From positions 1 to 64,000 of the forward strand of contig NZ_BMTQ01000008.1 of the NCBI RefSeq assembly GCF_014649755.1: DNA of 64,000 nt. The letters run 5' to 3'. A model generated the notes under the pieces. The model did not search any database, was not told the origin of the DNA, and saw only the letters and a list, made by a program, of their open reading frames with translations. Below, piece after piece: positions 16,267 to 23,951 of this stretch. Within the stretch, counting starts at the first letter, position 1, and every line of letters starts with the position of its first letter. The DNA is from Streptomyces litmocidini. Lineage in GTDB: Bacteria; Actinomycetota; Actinomycetes; Streptomycetales; Streptomycetaceae. The position numbers and the translations under genes are program-made.

Positions 16267-16351
16267 ATTGGTCTGAGGTCGAACCAATCCGCACCCTGGT
16301 ATCTCAGGTCCTGCGGGTATTCACCGATTAATTACCGCACGGCTGTACACC
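16267..16351. promoter_or_regulatory. Control region of the phospholipase C gene
   Basis: ATTGGT...ACCAAT (16267-16288) forms a 6-bp inverted repeat across 10 bases. Further on, GTATTCACC, AATTACC and GTACACC (16317-16351) resemble the GTTCACC direct repeats of the Streptomyces PhoP box, the first two in the expected 11-base phase. Phosphate-starvation control would suit an extracellular phospholipase. The match is partial and the assignment is tentative. Confidence 0.35.
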
Positions 16352-16420
16352 TTTAAGCTCTCCTCCCTCATCATGTCTCCGACGTGCCGCTGGGGCACAC
16401 CGTGACAGGAGGGGCGAGGC

Positions 16421-18445
16421 ATGATTCCCATCAGCCGCAGGGGGTTCGTCGGGATCGGCGCGGGGCTCATGGCGGGGGCCGCGCTTCCGCCGGCCCGGGC
16501 GTCCGCCGCCGCGAGCGCCGCGACCGGCACCCTCGCCGACGTCCGGCACGTGGTGATCCTCATGCAGGAGAACCGGAGTTTCGACCACTACTTCGGCACC
16601 CTGAAGGGCGTACGGGGCTTCGGTGACCGCGCGGCCGGCAATCTGCCCGGCGGCTGGGGCACGTTCAACCAGCCCAACTGGGGCGGCCGCCAGTACCCCT
16701 GGAAGCTCAGCGACACCCCGCCCGCCGGCGGGGTCGACGGCGAGACCCTCGCGCAGTGCAACGGCGACCTGCCGCACAGCTGGACCTCGCAGCACGCCGC
16801 CTGGAACAAGGGGCGCCTCGACAACTGGGTCACGGGCGTGGGCAACACCCGGACGCTCGGTCACCTCGACCGTGGGGACATCCCGTTCCACTACGCGCTC
16901 GCCGACCACTACACGATCTGCGACGCGTACTTCTGCTCGACGCTGAGCGCCACGGGCCCCAACCGCACGTTCCTGTGGAGCGGGAAGATCGACGGCTCCA
17001 GCAAGGACGGCGGCGACGAGTCGGGGCTCACCTGGGAGACGTACGCCGAGGCGCTCCAGCGCGCCGGCGTGAGCTGGAAGGTCTACCAGAACGCCCAGGA
17101 CAACTACGGCGACAACGGCCTCGCGTACTTCAAGAAGTTCACCGACGCGCGGCCCGGGGACCCGCTGTACGACCGGGGCATGGGCTCGGTCCCGAAGGTG
17201 ACCGGCTCGACGCCGGACGACATCGCCGCGGCGATCCGCGCCGACGTCGTCGCGGGAACCCTGCCGCAGGTGTCGTGGGTGGTCGCGAACGAGGCCTTCT
17301 CGGAGCACCCTTACGCCCCTCCGGGGGACGGCGCCCACTTCGTCGACCTCGTCTACCGCGCGCTCGCCGCGAACCCCGAGGTCTTCGACTCCACGGTGCT
17401 GTTCCTCAACTACGACGAGAACGACGGCTTCTTCGACCACGTGCCGCCGCCGGTCGCCCCTCCGGGCACGGCGGGCGAGTACCTCGACGGCGTGCCGATC
17501 GGCCTGGGCTTCCGCGTCCCGATGATCGTCATGTCCCCGTGGACCCGGGGCGGTTGGGTGAGCTCCGAGGTCTTCGACCACACCTCGGTGCTGCGCTTCA
17601 TGGAGAGCTGGACGACGGCCCTCGGCACCCCGGCCGCCTGCCCCAACATCAGCGCCTGGCGGCGGAAGGTCACCGGCGACCTGACCGGGGTCTTCGACTT
17701 CGCCCACCCGGTGTACGGAGTGCCCGCCGGCCTTCCGTCCACGGCGAAGGTGATCGGGCAGGCCACCTGCGGCCCGCTGCCGAACCCGGCACCGCAGAAC
17801 AACGCCCTGCCCGCCCAGGAGGCCGGCACCCGGCCGGCCCGCGCCCTGCCGTACCAGGTGAACGGCAACCTCGACCGCTTCGAGTTCGGCGCCTCGGGCA
17901 AGATCCTCGCCTGGTTCTCCATGACGAACCAGGGCGCGGAGGCCAAGCGGTCGGCGCACTTCTCGATCCACCCGCACCAGTACCGGGACACCGCCGCCTG
18001 GCAGTACACCGTCGACCCCGGCGGCACGGCCACCGACTACTTCAACATCGGCCTCGGCTCCGGATCGGGGAAGTACGACATCTCGATGATGGGTCCGAAC
18101 CGTTTCCTGCGCCGCTTCATCGGGGACGCCTCCAAGGCGGGCAAGGCCGTCGAGGTGGCGGCCCGGTTCGCACCCGAGGCGGGGACGGGCAGGACGGCCC
18201 TGTGGTTCACGATGACCAACACCTCGGCCGGGCCCGTCACCTTCACGATCCGCTCGAACGCCTACCGCTCGGACGGGCCGTGGACGTACACCGTACCGGC
18301 GAACTCCAGCCGCGAGGACTTCTTCAACGCGGTGGCGTACAACGACGGCTGGTACGACTTCACGATCCTCGCCGACATCGACGGGAGCTGGTCGCGCCGG
18401 TACACCGGCCACATCGAGACCGGAGCCCCGAGCGTCAGCGGCTGA
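16421..18445 (+). CDS. Phosphocholine-specific phospholipase C, Tat-exported
   Basis: A secreted phosphoesterase of 674 residues. It starts with a Twin-arginine signal (ISRRGFVGIGAG, cleavage probably after ARASA) and then has the catalytic HVVILMQENRSFDHYFG of the phosphoesterase superfamily. The catalytic domain runs to about residue 440; two copies of the bacterial phospholipase C C-terminal domain follow (about 475-560 and 565-670). It cleaves phosphatidylcholine outside the cell to diacylglycerol and phosphocholine, probably as phosphate or carbon scavenging. AGGAGGGG precedes ATG 16421. It is transcribed alone, and its length is normal for the family. Confidence 0.93.
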   Translation: MIPISRRGFVGIGAGLMAGAALPPARASAAASAATGTLADVRHVVILMQENRSFDHYFGTLKGVRGFGDRAAGNLPGGWGTFNQPNWGGRQYPWKLSDTPPAGGVDGETLAQCNGDLPHSWTSQHAAWNKGRLDNWVTGVGNTRTLGHLDRGDIPFHYALADHYTICDAYFCSTLSATGPNRTFLWSGKIDGSSKDGGDESGLTWETYAEALQRAGVSWKVYQNAQDNYGDNGLAYFKKFTDARPGDPLYDRGMGSVPKVTGSTPDDIAAAIRADVVAGTLPQVSWVVANEAFSEHPYAPPGDGAHFVDLVYRALAANPEVFDSTVLFLNYDENDGFFDHVPPPVAPPGTAGEYLDGVPIGLGFRVPMIVMSPWTRGGWVSSEVFDHTSVLRFMESWTTALGTPAACPNISAWRRKVTGDLTGVFDFAHPVYGVPAGLPSTAKVIGQATCGPLPNPAPQNNALPAQEAGTRPARALPYQVNGNLDRFEFGASGKILAWFSMTNQGAEAKRSAHFSIHPHQYRDTAAWQYTVDPGGTATDYFNIGLGSGSGKYDISMMGPNRFLRRFIGDASKAGKAVEVAARFAPEAGTGRTALWFTMTNTSAGPVTFTIRSNAYRSDGPWTYTVPANSSREDFFNAVAYNDGWYDFTILADIDGSWSRRYTGHIETGAPSVSG

Positions 18446-18511
18446 CCCCCTCCCCCGTGCGCCGGGCAGCGGCTTCCGGTCCGCCGCCGCCCGGCCCCGG
18501 GCGACGCGGCG

Positions 18512-19111
18512 TCAACGGCCGGCGTGCGCGGCACGGCGGACCGTGGCGTCGAGGAGCGCCACCGCGTCGGCTCCGGTACGGCCGGGGGCCCGGTTCCACG
18601 GCCCGATCAGCCCCTGCCACCCGCGCGACCGCAGTTCGGTCATGATCCAGGCAGCCGCCTCGTTCATGGTGTCGGCGCTGCCGTGGCCGAGCCGATGGGC
18701 GGCGAGGAGGGCCCCGCAGACGCACCGGGCGCCACGCGCGTCACGCAGCTTGTACGGGGCGTTCTGCCAGCCCCACTCCGTCAGCACCAGGCGCGCGTAG
18801 CCGAGGTGGACCGAGGGGCGGATCTCGGTCCGGCCGATGCGGCGCCACGTGTGCAGCCGGTCCGGCAGGACGGCGCCGAGCCGCCCGGGGATGCGGCGCC
18901 CGGTGGGGAGCGCCGGGGGCAGGGCGGCCAGGGCGTCGGCCACGAGCCGGTCCACCGGCACGCTGAGCAGTGCCCGCCAGCTCTCCTCCGGCGGCGACTC
19001 CTGGGGGGCGGTCCAGTCCGTGACGATCCGCTGCCAGGTCGCGCTCTCGAAGAGGGCGGCCGCCTCACGGTCGAGGGCGTCGGGGCTGAGCAGGGGGGTG
19101 GAGGGCGGCAT
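18512..19111 (-). CDS. DUF6197 family protein
   Basis: A protein of 199 residues. The second half has the pattern RCVCGALLAAHRLGHGSADTM, then GPWNRAPGRTGADAVALLDAT, which matches the actinobacterial DUF6197 family. The function of this family is unknown. There is no signal peptide or membrane segment, so it is cytoplasmic. AGGAGAC before ATG 19111 supports the start. The single domain is preceded by about 115 residues that I do not recognise. It is monocistronic, between two genes for secreted hydrolases, with no obvious link to either. Confidence 0.65.
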   Translation of the reverse strand: MPPSTPLLSPDALDREAAALFESATWQRIVTDWTAPQESPPEESWRALLSVPVDRLVADALAALPPALPTGRRIPGRLGAVLPDRLHTWRRIGRTEIRPSVHLGYARLVLTEWGWQNAPYKLRDARGARCVCGALLAAHRLGHGSADTMNEAAAWIMTELRSRGWQGLIGPWNRAPGRTGADAVALLDATVRRAAHAGR

Positions 19112-19440
19112 GGGGTGTCTCCTGGGTCGACTTCCTCCATCTTTCAGGATGGAATGTCTGTTTTGCGGCTTTTACCCGCACACGGAGAGTCGCCCGCCCC
19201 CGCGCCGCCCCCTCCCGCGCGAACACCTCACCACATGAATTAATACCCCATTTACCCATGAACGGAATTACGCGCCAAATAGGGACATTGCGCTTCGAGT
19301 GACAGGACTCACTCGTACGACCCGGCAGCCCGGCGGCCCCCTCCCCCACCCCGTACCGGACAAGGAAGTTCACCCCCTTCCGGACGGCATCGATCTTGAA
19401 TCACCCGAATTCCGTGATCCATTTCCGGATAGCAGATCCC
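19112..19440. other. AT-richer intergenic region
   Basis: This part of the gap between the DUF6197 gene and the LysM gene has several A/T stretches (GAATTAATACC, AAATAGGGAC) but no gene that I can support. It may hold distal control elements of the divergent genes. Confidence 0.4.
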
Positions 19441-19448
19441 CCCTCCCC

Positions 19449-19478
19449 TTGTTATCCGTCGCATTACTGGCCTACGGT
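19449..19478 (+). promoter_or_regulatory. Promoter before the c-di-AMP riboswitch
   Basis: TTGTTA (19449-19454) and TACGGT (19473-19478) are separated by 18 bases, a reasonable match to a housekeeping sigma (HrdB-type) promoter. Transcription would begin near 19485, just before the riboswitch. Confidence 0.5.
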
Positions 19479-19508
19479 CACCTCCATTCGAGCGGAACGC
19501 CCAATCCT

Positions 19509-19665
19509 GCCGCCGCTCGGTAAACCTCCCTTTTCACCCGACGGCAGGAGCGGGGGACCCACGAATACGCCGGCCCGGAATCCGGAACGGCTCGGGGTGA
19601 AGCCGCGTGCGCGCGGCCGGACATCTCCCGTCCGAACCCGACAGCTCACCCCGCAGGCGCCGGAG
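19509..19665 (+). ncRNA. c-di-AMP riboswitch (ydaO/yuaA type)
   Basis: The leader carries the conserved blocks of the ydaO class in the right order: GCTCGGTAAACCTCCC, CAGGAGCGGGGGACCCA, CTCGGGGTGAAGCC, and CCGAACCCGACAGCTCACCCC followed by GCAGGCG. The variable stem between the second and third blocks is GC-rich. In actinobacteria this riboswitch sits before rpf and other cell-wall hydrolase genes and turns expression off when cyclic di-AMP is high. It ends a few bases before the ribosome site of the LysM protein, which fits that role. Confidence 0.9.
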
Positions 19666-19676
19666 AGGAAACCGTC

Positions 19677-20549
19677 ATGCCTGCTCACGGTAAGCACCGC
19701 CGCCCCCGCCGCAGCCCCGTCTCCCGGGGCCTCGCCCTGGTCGGCACGGGTGGCGCCGCGCTGACCCTGCCGCTCGTCGCCCCGGCCGTCGCCGACGCCG
19801 CGCCCGTGTCCGGCGCCCCGGAGATCGCCGCCCAGTCACTCGCCGCTCCCGCCGCGCAGGCCGCCGCCAAGGCCCCGGCCGCCCCGGTCACCGCGCGCAC
19901 CTACACCGTCGTGCGTGGCGACTCGCTTTCCCTGATCGCCCACAAGAAGGGAATTCAGGGGGGCTGGAAGAGCCTTTACCGTGCCAACAAGAGCATCGTG
20001 GGTGACAACCCGTCACTCATTCGCCCCGGCCTCGAACTGACGATTCGTCGGGATTCCGTCAAGGCCGCGCCGGCGAAGGCGAAGAAGTCCGCCACGACCG
20101 AACGGGCGAGCCGCTCCGAGCGCCGACCGGCCGCTCCCGCCGTCGCCACCGGTACGGGCGCCTCCGCCGCGCAGGCCGTTCCGGCCGTCGCCGCCGGCCA
20201 GGCGGCCCCTGTCGCCGCCACGAACTACGCCGACAACCTCGACGGCTGGATCCGGGAGTCGCTGGCCATCATGGGCCAGCACGGCATCCCCGGCTCCTAC
20301 GACGGGATCTTCCGCAACGTCATGCGCGAGTCGTCCGGAAACCCCCGGGCCATCAACCTCTGGGACTCCAACGCCGTCGCCGGCACCCCCTCCAAGGGCC
20401 TGCTCCAGGTCATCGAGCCGACCTTCCTCGCCTACCACGTGCCCGGCACCTCCATGGACCTGTTCGACCCGGTCGCCAACATCACCGCCGCCTGCAACTA
20501 CGCGGCCGACCGCTACGGCTCCATCGACAACGTCAACTCGGCGTACTGA
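19677..20549 (+). CDS. Secreted LysM-transglycosylase, c-di-AMP-controlled cell-wall hydrolase
   Basis: A protein of 290 residues with a Sec signal (cleavage after VADAA), one LysM peptidoglycan-binding domain (about 75-123, YTVVRGDSLSLIAHKKG), an Ala/Pro/Lys-rich linker and a C-terminal SLT lytic transglycosylase domain from about 185. VMRESSGNPRAINLWDSN holds the catalytic Glu near residue 218; GTPSKGLLQVIEPTF completes the site. It should cut glycan strands during growth or spore germination. The domain pair and the riboswitch resemble resuscitation-factor type genes of Streptomyces. The ribosome site GGAGAGG fixes ATG 19677. The last 17 bases overlap a convergent gene. Confidence 0.93.
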   Translation: MPAHGKHRRPRRSPVSRGLALVGTGGAALTLPLVAPAVADAAPVSGAPEIAAQSLAAPAAQAAAKAPAAPVTARTYTVVRGDSLSLIAHKKGIQGGWKSLYRANKSIVGDNPSLIRPGLELTIRRDSVKAAPAKAKKSATTERASRSERRPAAPAVATGTGASAAQAVPAVAAGQAAPVAATNYADNLDGWIRESLAIMGQHGIPGSYDGIFRNVMRESSGNPRAINLWDSNAVAGTPSKGLLQVIEPTFLAYHVPGTSMDLFDPVANITAACNYAADRYGSIDNVNSAY

Positions 20550-21837
20550 CCCTCTGGCGCCGGAAGTGCTCGGCGAACCAGGAGGCGGCGAGGTCCGCCA
20601 CCTCCTCCAGGGCGCCCGGCTCCTCGAAGAGGTGGCCGGCGCCCCCCACCACGGCGAGTCGGTTCTCACAGCGCAGCAGGGCCTGGGCCCGCCGGTTGAG
20701 GTCCAGGACCATCGCGTCCGCGCCGCCCACCACCAGGAGCGTCGGGGCTCGCACCCCGGCCAGGTGCTCGGCCGCGAGGTCCGGCCGGCCACCGCGGGAG
20801 ACGACGGCGCTCACGGGTGACACGGGGTCCGCGGCCGCCCACAACGCGGCGGCCGCGCCCGTGCTCGCGCCGAAGTACCCGAGCGGGAGTCCCGCGCCCT
20901 CGGTCCTCCCGGCCAGCCACTCCGTGGCCCCGGCCAGCCGCTCGGCGAGGAGCGGGGTGTCGAAGACGCGCTCCCGGTCTCCCGCCTCCTCCTCGGTCAG
21001 CAGATCGAAGAGGAGGGTCCCGAGGCCCGCCCGGTCGAGCACCCGGGCGACCGCCCGGTTCCGGGGGCTGTGGCGGCTGCTGCCGCTGCCGTGGGCGAAC
21101 AGGACGATGCCGCCGGCGTCCTCGGGCACCGCGAGCCGTCCGTCGAGGGTGACGCCGGAGACCGGGATCCGGACGTCCGTGCCCTGCGCGTCGGGTCCCC
21201 GCACGGATCTGCTCCGGTCCAGACAGGCGATGACCTCGGCGTCCGGTGTCTGCGAGAAGTCCTGGTAGAACTGCCCGATCGCGAAGAAGAGGTCCGGCGT
21301 GTGCACGCTGACGGTCTCGTCGGCATCGCCGCCCACGCGGGTCGTCCATCCCCGTGGTGCCACCGGGACGGCGAGGACGATCCGGGCGGCGCCCCGGGCC
21401 CGGACCACCCGGCAGGCCGCCAGTGCCGTGGCCCCCGTCGCCAGCCCGTCGTCGACCACGACGACCGTCCGCCCGTCGAGGGGCGCGGAGGACCGGCTGC
21501 CCCGGTACCGGCGGGCGCGCTGGTCGAGCTCGGCGTGCTCACGCTCCTCCACCACGGCGAGGTCGCGGTCGCTCACGCCGGTTTCGCGGAGCACCCGCTC
21601 GTTGAGCACCCGCACGCCTCCCTCGCCGAGCGCCCCCATCGCGAGCTCCGGCTGGTGCGGCACGCCGAGCTTCCGTACGAGACAGATGTCGAGCGGCGCG
21701 TCGAGGGCGTCGGCGACCTCCGCGGCCACCGGCACCCCGCCCCGCGGAAGCCCGAGGACCACGACGTCATGGCCCTTCAGGTGGTCGAGCCGGGCGGCGA
21801 GCTGCCGCCCCGCGTCGGTGCGATCGCTGAAGAACAT
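20533..21837 (-). CDS. Phosphoribosyltransferase fused to an alpha/beta hydrolase
   Basis: A two-domain cytoplasmic protein of 434 residues. Residues 1-210 are a type I phosphoribosyltransferase with the PRPP loop VVVVDDGLATGATA at about 125-138 and the PRGGVPVAAEVA start. Residues 225-430 are a dienelactone hydrolase-type alpha/beta hydrolase with GIVLFAHGSGSS (oxyanion strand) and the nucleophile elbow GYFGASTG; VVGGADAM and GAGHLFEEPG would give the Asp and His. Separate genes or fusions of this pair occur in actinobacteria but the reaction is unknown. MFFSDRTDAG is the family start; the upstream open frame is low-complexity. Expression is probably stress-linked, as its neighbours suggest, but that is a guess. 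Confidence 0.85.
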   Translation of the reverse strand: MFFSDRTDAGRQLAARLDHLKGHDVVVLGLPRGGVPVAAEVADALDAPLDICLVRKLGVPHQPELAMGALGEGGVRVLNERVLRETGVSDRDLAVVEEREHAELDQRARRYRGSRSSAPLDGRTVVVVDDGLATGATALAACRVVRARGAARIVLAVPVAPRGWTTRVGGDADETVSVHTPDLFFAIGQFYQDFSQTPDAEVIACLDRSRSVRGPDAQGTDVRIPVSGVTLDGRLAVPEDAGGIVLFAHGSGSSRHSPRNRAVARVLDRAGLGTLLFDLLTEEEAGDRERVFDTPLLAERLAGATEWLAGRTEGAGLPLGYFGASTGAAAALWAAADPVSPVSAVVSRGGRPDLAAEHLAGVRAPTLLVVGGADAMVLDLNRRAQALLRCENRLAVVGGAGHLFEEPGALEEVADLAASWFAEHFRRQRVSTPS

Positions 21838-21960
21838 GGTCCGCCGCCCTTCCGCCGGTGCGCGGCTCGGGCGCGGGGAGGAACGGAGCGCCCCGTCCCC
21901 TGCCCGTCCTTCCAGGGTAGACGCGTCGTCCTCGCCGACGGGGCGCCCGGGACGGTGGGC

Positions 21961-22012
21961 CCGCACGGACGGCGGGTCCGCACGGACGGCGGGCCGCGCG
22001 GACGGTAGGTCC
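21961..22012. repeat. Three imperfect 17-bp tandem repeats
   Basis: The unit CCGCACGGACGGCGGGT occurs three times in a row with increasing divergence, upstream of the phosphoribosyltransferase fusion gene. No hairpin role is obvious. Confidence 0.6.
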
Positions 22013-22104
22013 GCCCGGCAGACGGTCCGCCCGGCGAACGAGCCCACCCGACCGGCGGACCGGTGTCGGCTCGGCAGGCGGTGACCGGCGCGGTCCCGGT
22101 TCGG

Positions 22105-22701
22105 TCAGCGGGACTGCAGGGCGTCGAGGGCCACGGTCTGGGCTATGGCGAGGCGCGGGTCGAGCTCCGGGTCGGCTATGTCGAGCACGTACCGGTCCCG
22201 GATGCCGAAGAGCTTGTCGACGGACATGACGGTCCGCCCGCCGCCGGTGAAGTCGAAGTGGTACGGCACGACGAACGGGACGAGGTCCACGAAGGGCAGG
22301 AAGTCCCAGGCCCGCCGCAGCAGCGCCACCACCTGGTTCCGCTCCTGCCCGGTGGCCTCCCCCTCCTCGCCGTCCCGGCTCAGGTGCCAGGTGCTCCGCA
22401 GCAGGGAAGCGCCGAAGTCCTTCCGGAAGCCGCCCAGTCGGGTGCCGGAGGCGCCGACCACGTCGTACGTCGCGCCGAGGTCGACGACCTGCCGGGCCTT
22501 GAAGGTGAAGAGGACCTGGCGCCGGGACTCGTCGGTGTAGAAGGTGACGTGTTCCTTGAGCGCCATCCTCTTCGGGTGGGCGAAGGCGACGAGTTCGCCC
22601 TCCTTGCCGTCCGGTCCGACGGTGTGCACCAGGTAGCGGTTGGCCATGGGCGTCACCTTCTGCCGTACGAGGAAGCGGTGCTGCGACTGTGCGAGGCCCA
22701 T
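22105..22701 (-). CDS. LURP-one-related (Tubby-like beta-barrel) protein
   Basis: A protein of 198 residues of the LURP-one/scramblase-like family. The text HRFLVRQKVTPMANRYLVHTV, then FKARQVVDLGATYDVVGASG and GGFRKDFGASLLRSTWHL and RDRYVLDIADPELDPRLAIA is characteristic of the streptomycete members. The start at 22701 (MGLAQSQ) is chosen because the HRFLVRQ strand belongs to the fold; a shorter product from ATG 22647 would lose it. Bacterial members have no established biochemical role; the fold can bind lipid-like ligands in its barrel. It has no signal peptide and stands alone. Confidence 0.82.
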   Translation of the reverse strand: MGLAQSQHRFLVRQKVTPMANRYLVHTVGPDGKEGELVAFAHPKRMALKEHVTFYTDESRRQVLFTFKARQVVDLGATYDVVGASGTRLGGFRKDFGASLLRSTWHLSRDGEEGEATGQERNQVVALLRRAWDFLPFVDLVPFVVPYHFDFTGGGRTVMSVDKLFGIRDRYVLDIADPELDPRLAIAQTVALDALQSR

Positions 22702-22883
22702 CGGTCGTGCTCCTGCCGGTCGTGGACGGTCCCCGGAAGGCCATCCCCTGAGGTCGTGAGCACGATGATCCGCCGCCGGGGGACCCCGCCGCTGTCCTCG
22801 AAAGTCGTCGCCTCCGTCGACCTTCGGATGAGACCGGGACCGGAAGCCGGGCCGGAAGCCGGCACCGGAAGCCGAGGGGCGCC

Positions 22884-23648
22884 TCAGGCGCCCAGGAAGG
22901 CCTCGATGGCCTCCGCGAGGGCCTGCGGGGTCTCCTCGGTGGCGTGGTGGCCGGCGTCCTTGAGGACTTCGAGGCGGGCGTTGGGGTACCAGCGCAGCCA
23001 GGTGGCCTCCATCGCCTCGGCCCCCAGCGCGGGGTCGTGGGCGCCGACGACCAGCAGGACGGGCGTGGGGTTGTCGCGGACCCGCTCGTGGAAGTCGGTG
23101 CGGGACCAGGAGTCCAGATAGGCGCGGAAGGCGGTCGCGGAGGAACGGGTGAGGGAACGGTCGACGAGTACGTCCAGCCACGCGTCGTCGTGGCGCCCGC
23201 CGGTGGTGTGGTCGATGATCGCGCGCCGGTTGGCCGGCTCCTCGGCGGCTCCGGCGAAGAGCTCCCAGGTCTCCCCGTCGAGCGGGAAGCCGGCGGCGGA
23301 GACCGGGGAGACCCCGATGATCGAGCTGATCCGGTCCGGGGCGTCGAGCAGCATCAGCTGGGCCGCCTTGCCGCCCATCGAGTGACCGATGACGGAGAAC
23401 GAGTCCCAGCCGAGGTCGTCGGCGACCGCGAGGGCGTCGGCCGCGACCTCCTCCATGGTGTAGGCGCCGGCGTGGTCGAGGGCGTCGCCGTAGCCCCGGC
23501 AGTCGAGGAAGGCGTACGTGCCGAGGCCGCCGTCCAGATGGGCCCGGAGCGGGGCGAAACTGGTGCGGTCACCAAACCAGTTGTGCAGCACGAGGGCCCT
23601 CCCGCGGCCCTCGCCGTGTACGTCGTACGGAAGAACCTGCCCCGTCAT
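22884..23648 (-). CDS. Alpha/beta hydrolase
   Basis: A soluble alpha/beta hydrolase of 254 residues. The oxyanion strand is LVLHNWFGDRTSF, the nucleophile elbow VIGHSMGGKAAQ, the acid LVVGAHDPALG and the catalytic His DAGHHATEE. The pattern is that of small esterases, epoxide hydrolase-like or haloperoxidase-like enzymes; the substrate cannot be read from sequence. It is divergent from the large SpoIIE-type phosphatase gene, with 303 bases in between. That gap contains a 24-bp tandem repeat. Confidence 0.88.
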   Translation of the reverse strand: MTGQVLPYDVHGEGRGRALVLHNWFGDRTSFAPLRAHLDGGLGTYAFLDCRGYGDALDHAGAYTMEEVAADALAVADDLGWDSFSVIGHSMGGKAAQLMLLDAPDRISSIIGVSPVSAAGFPLDGETWELFAGAAEEPANRRAIIDHTTGGRHDDAWLDVLVDRSLTRSSATAFRAYLDSWSRTDFHERVRDNPTPVLLVVGAHDPALGAEAMEATWLRWYPNARLEVLKDAGHHATEETPQALAEAIEAFLGA

Positions 23649-23851
23649 CGTGCCCCCTGCTCGCGAGGTCGTGCGCCGCGCGCCGACGGCGGCGGTCGAC
23701 GACCGAGTGTGACGGCACGGATGCGCGGGGTCAACACCATCGGGTGGGCGCGCGGGAGCGCGCCGGCTCCGGACGGGAGGCGCCCCGACGGCCCGGGGCC
23801 GTGGAAGCGTCCCGCCGGATCCCGGAGAGGGAATCTCCTTCCCGGCCCAAC

Positions 23852-23899
23852 CCCGGACACCGGCGCGCCTCACGTCCCGGACACCGGCGCGCCTCACGT
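23852..23899. repeat. Perfect 24-bp tandem duplication
   Basis: Two identical adjacent copies of a 24-base unit beginning CCCGGACACCGGCGCG, followed by a partial third copy (CCCGGGCGCCGG). It lies between the divergent alpha/beta hydrolase and phosphatase genes, within 60 bases of the phosphatase start. Confidence 0.85.
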
Positions 23900-23951
23900 C
23901 CCGGGCGCCGGTGCTTTCGCGTGCGTCCGGGAACGGGGGGATCCTGGCTGT

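Noticed and set aside
16267..16288. DasR site before phospholipase C
   Set aside because: ATTGGT...ACCAAT only loosely resembles the DasR consensus around TGGTCTAGACCA; too many mismatches to claim.
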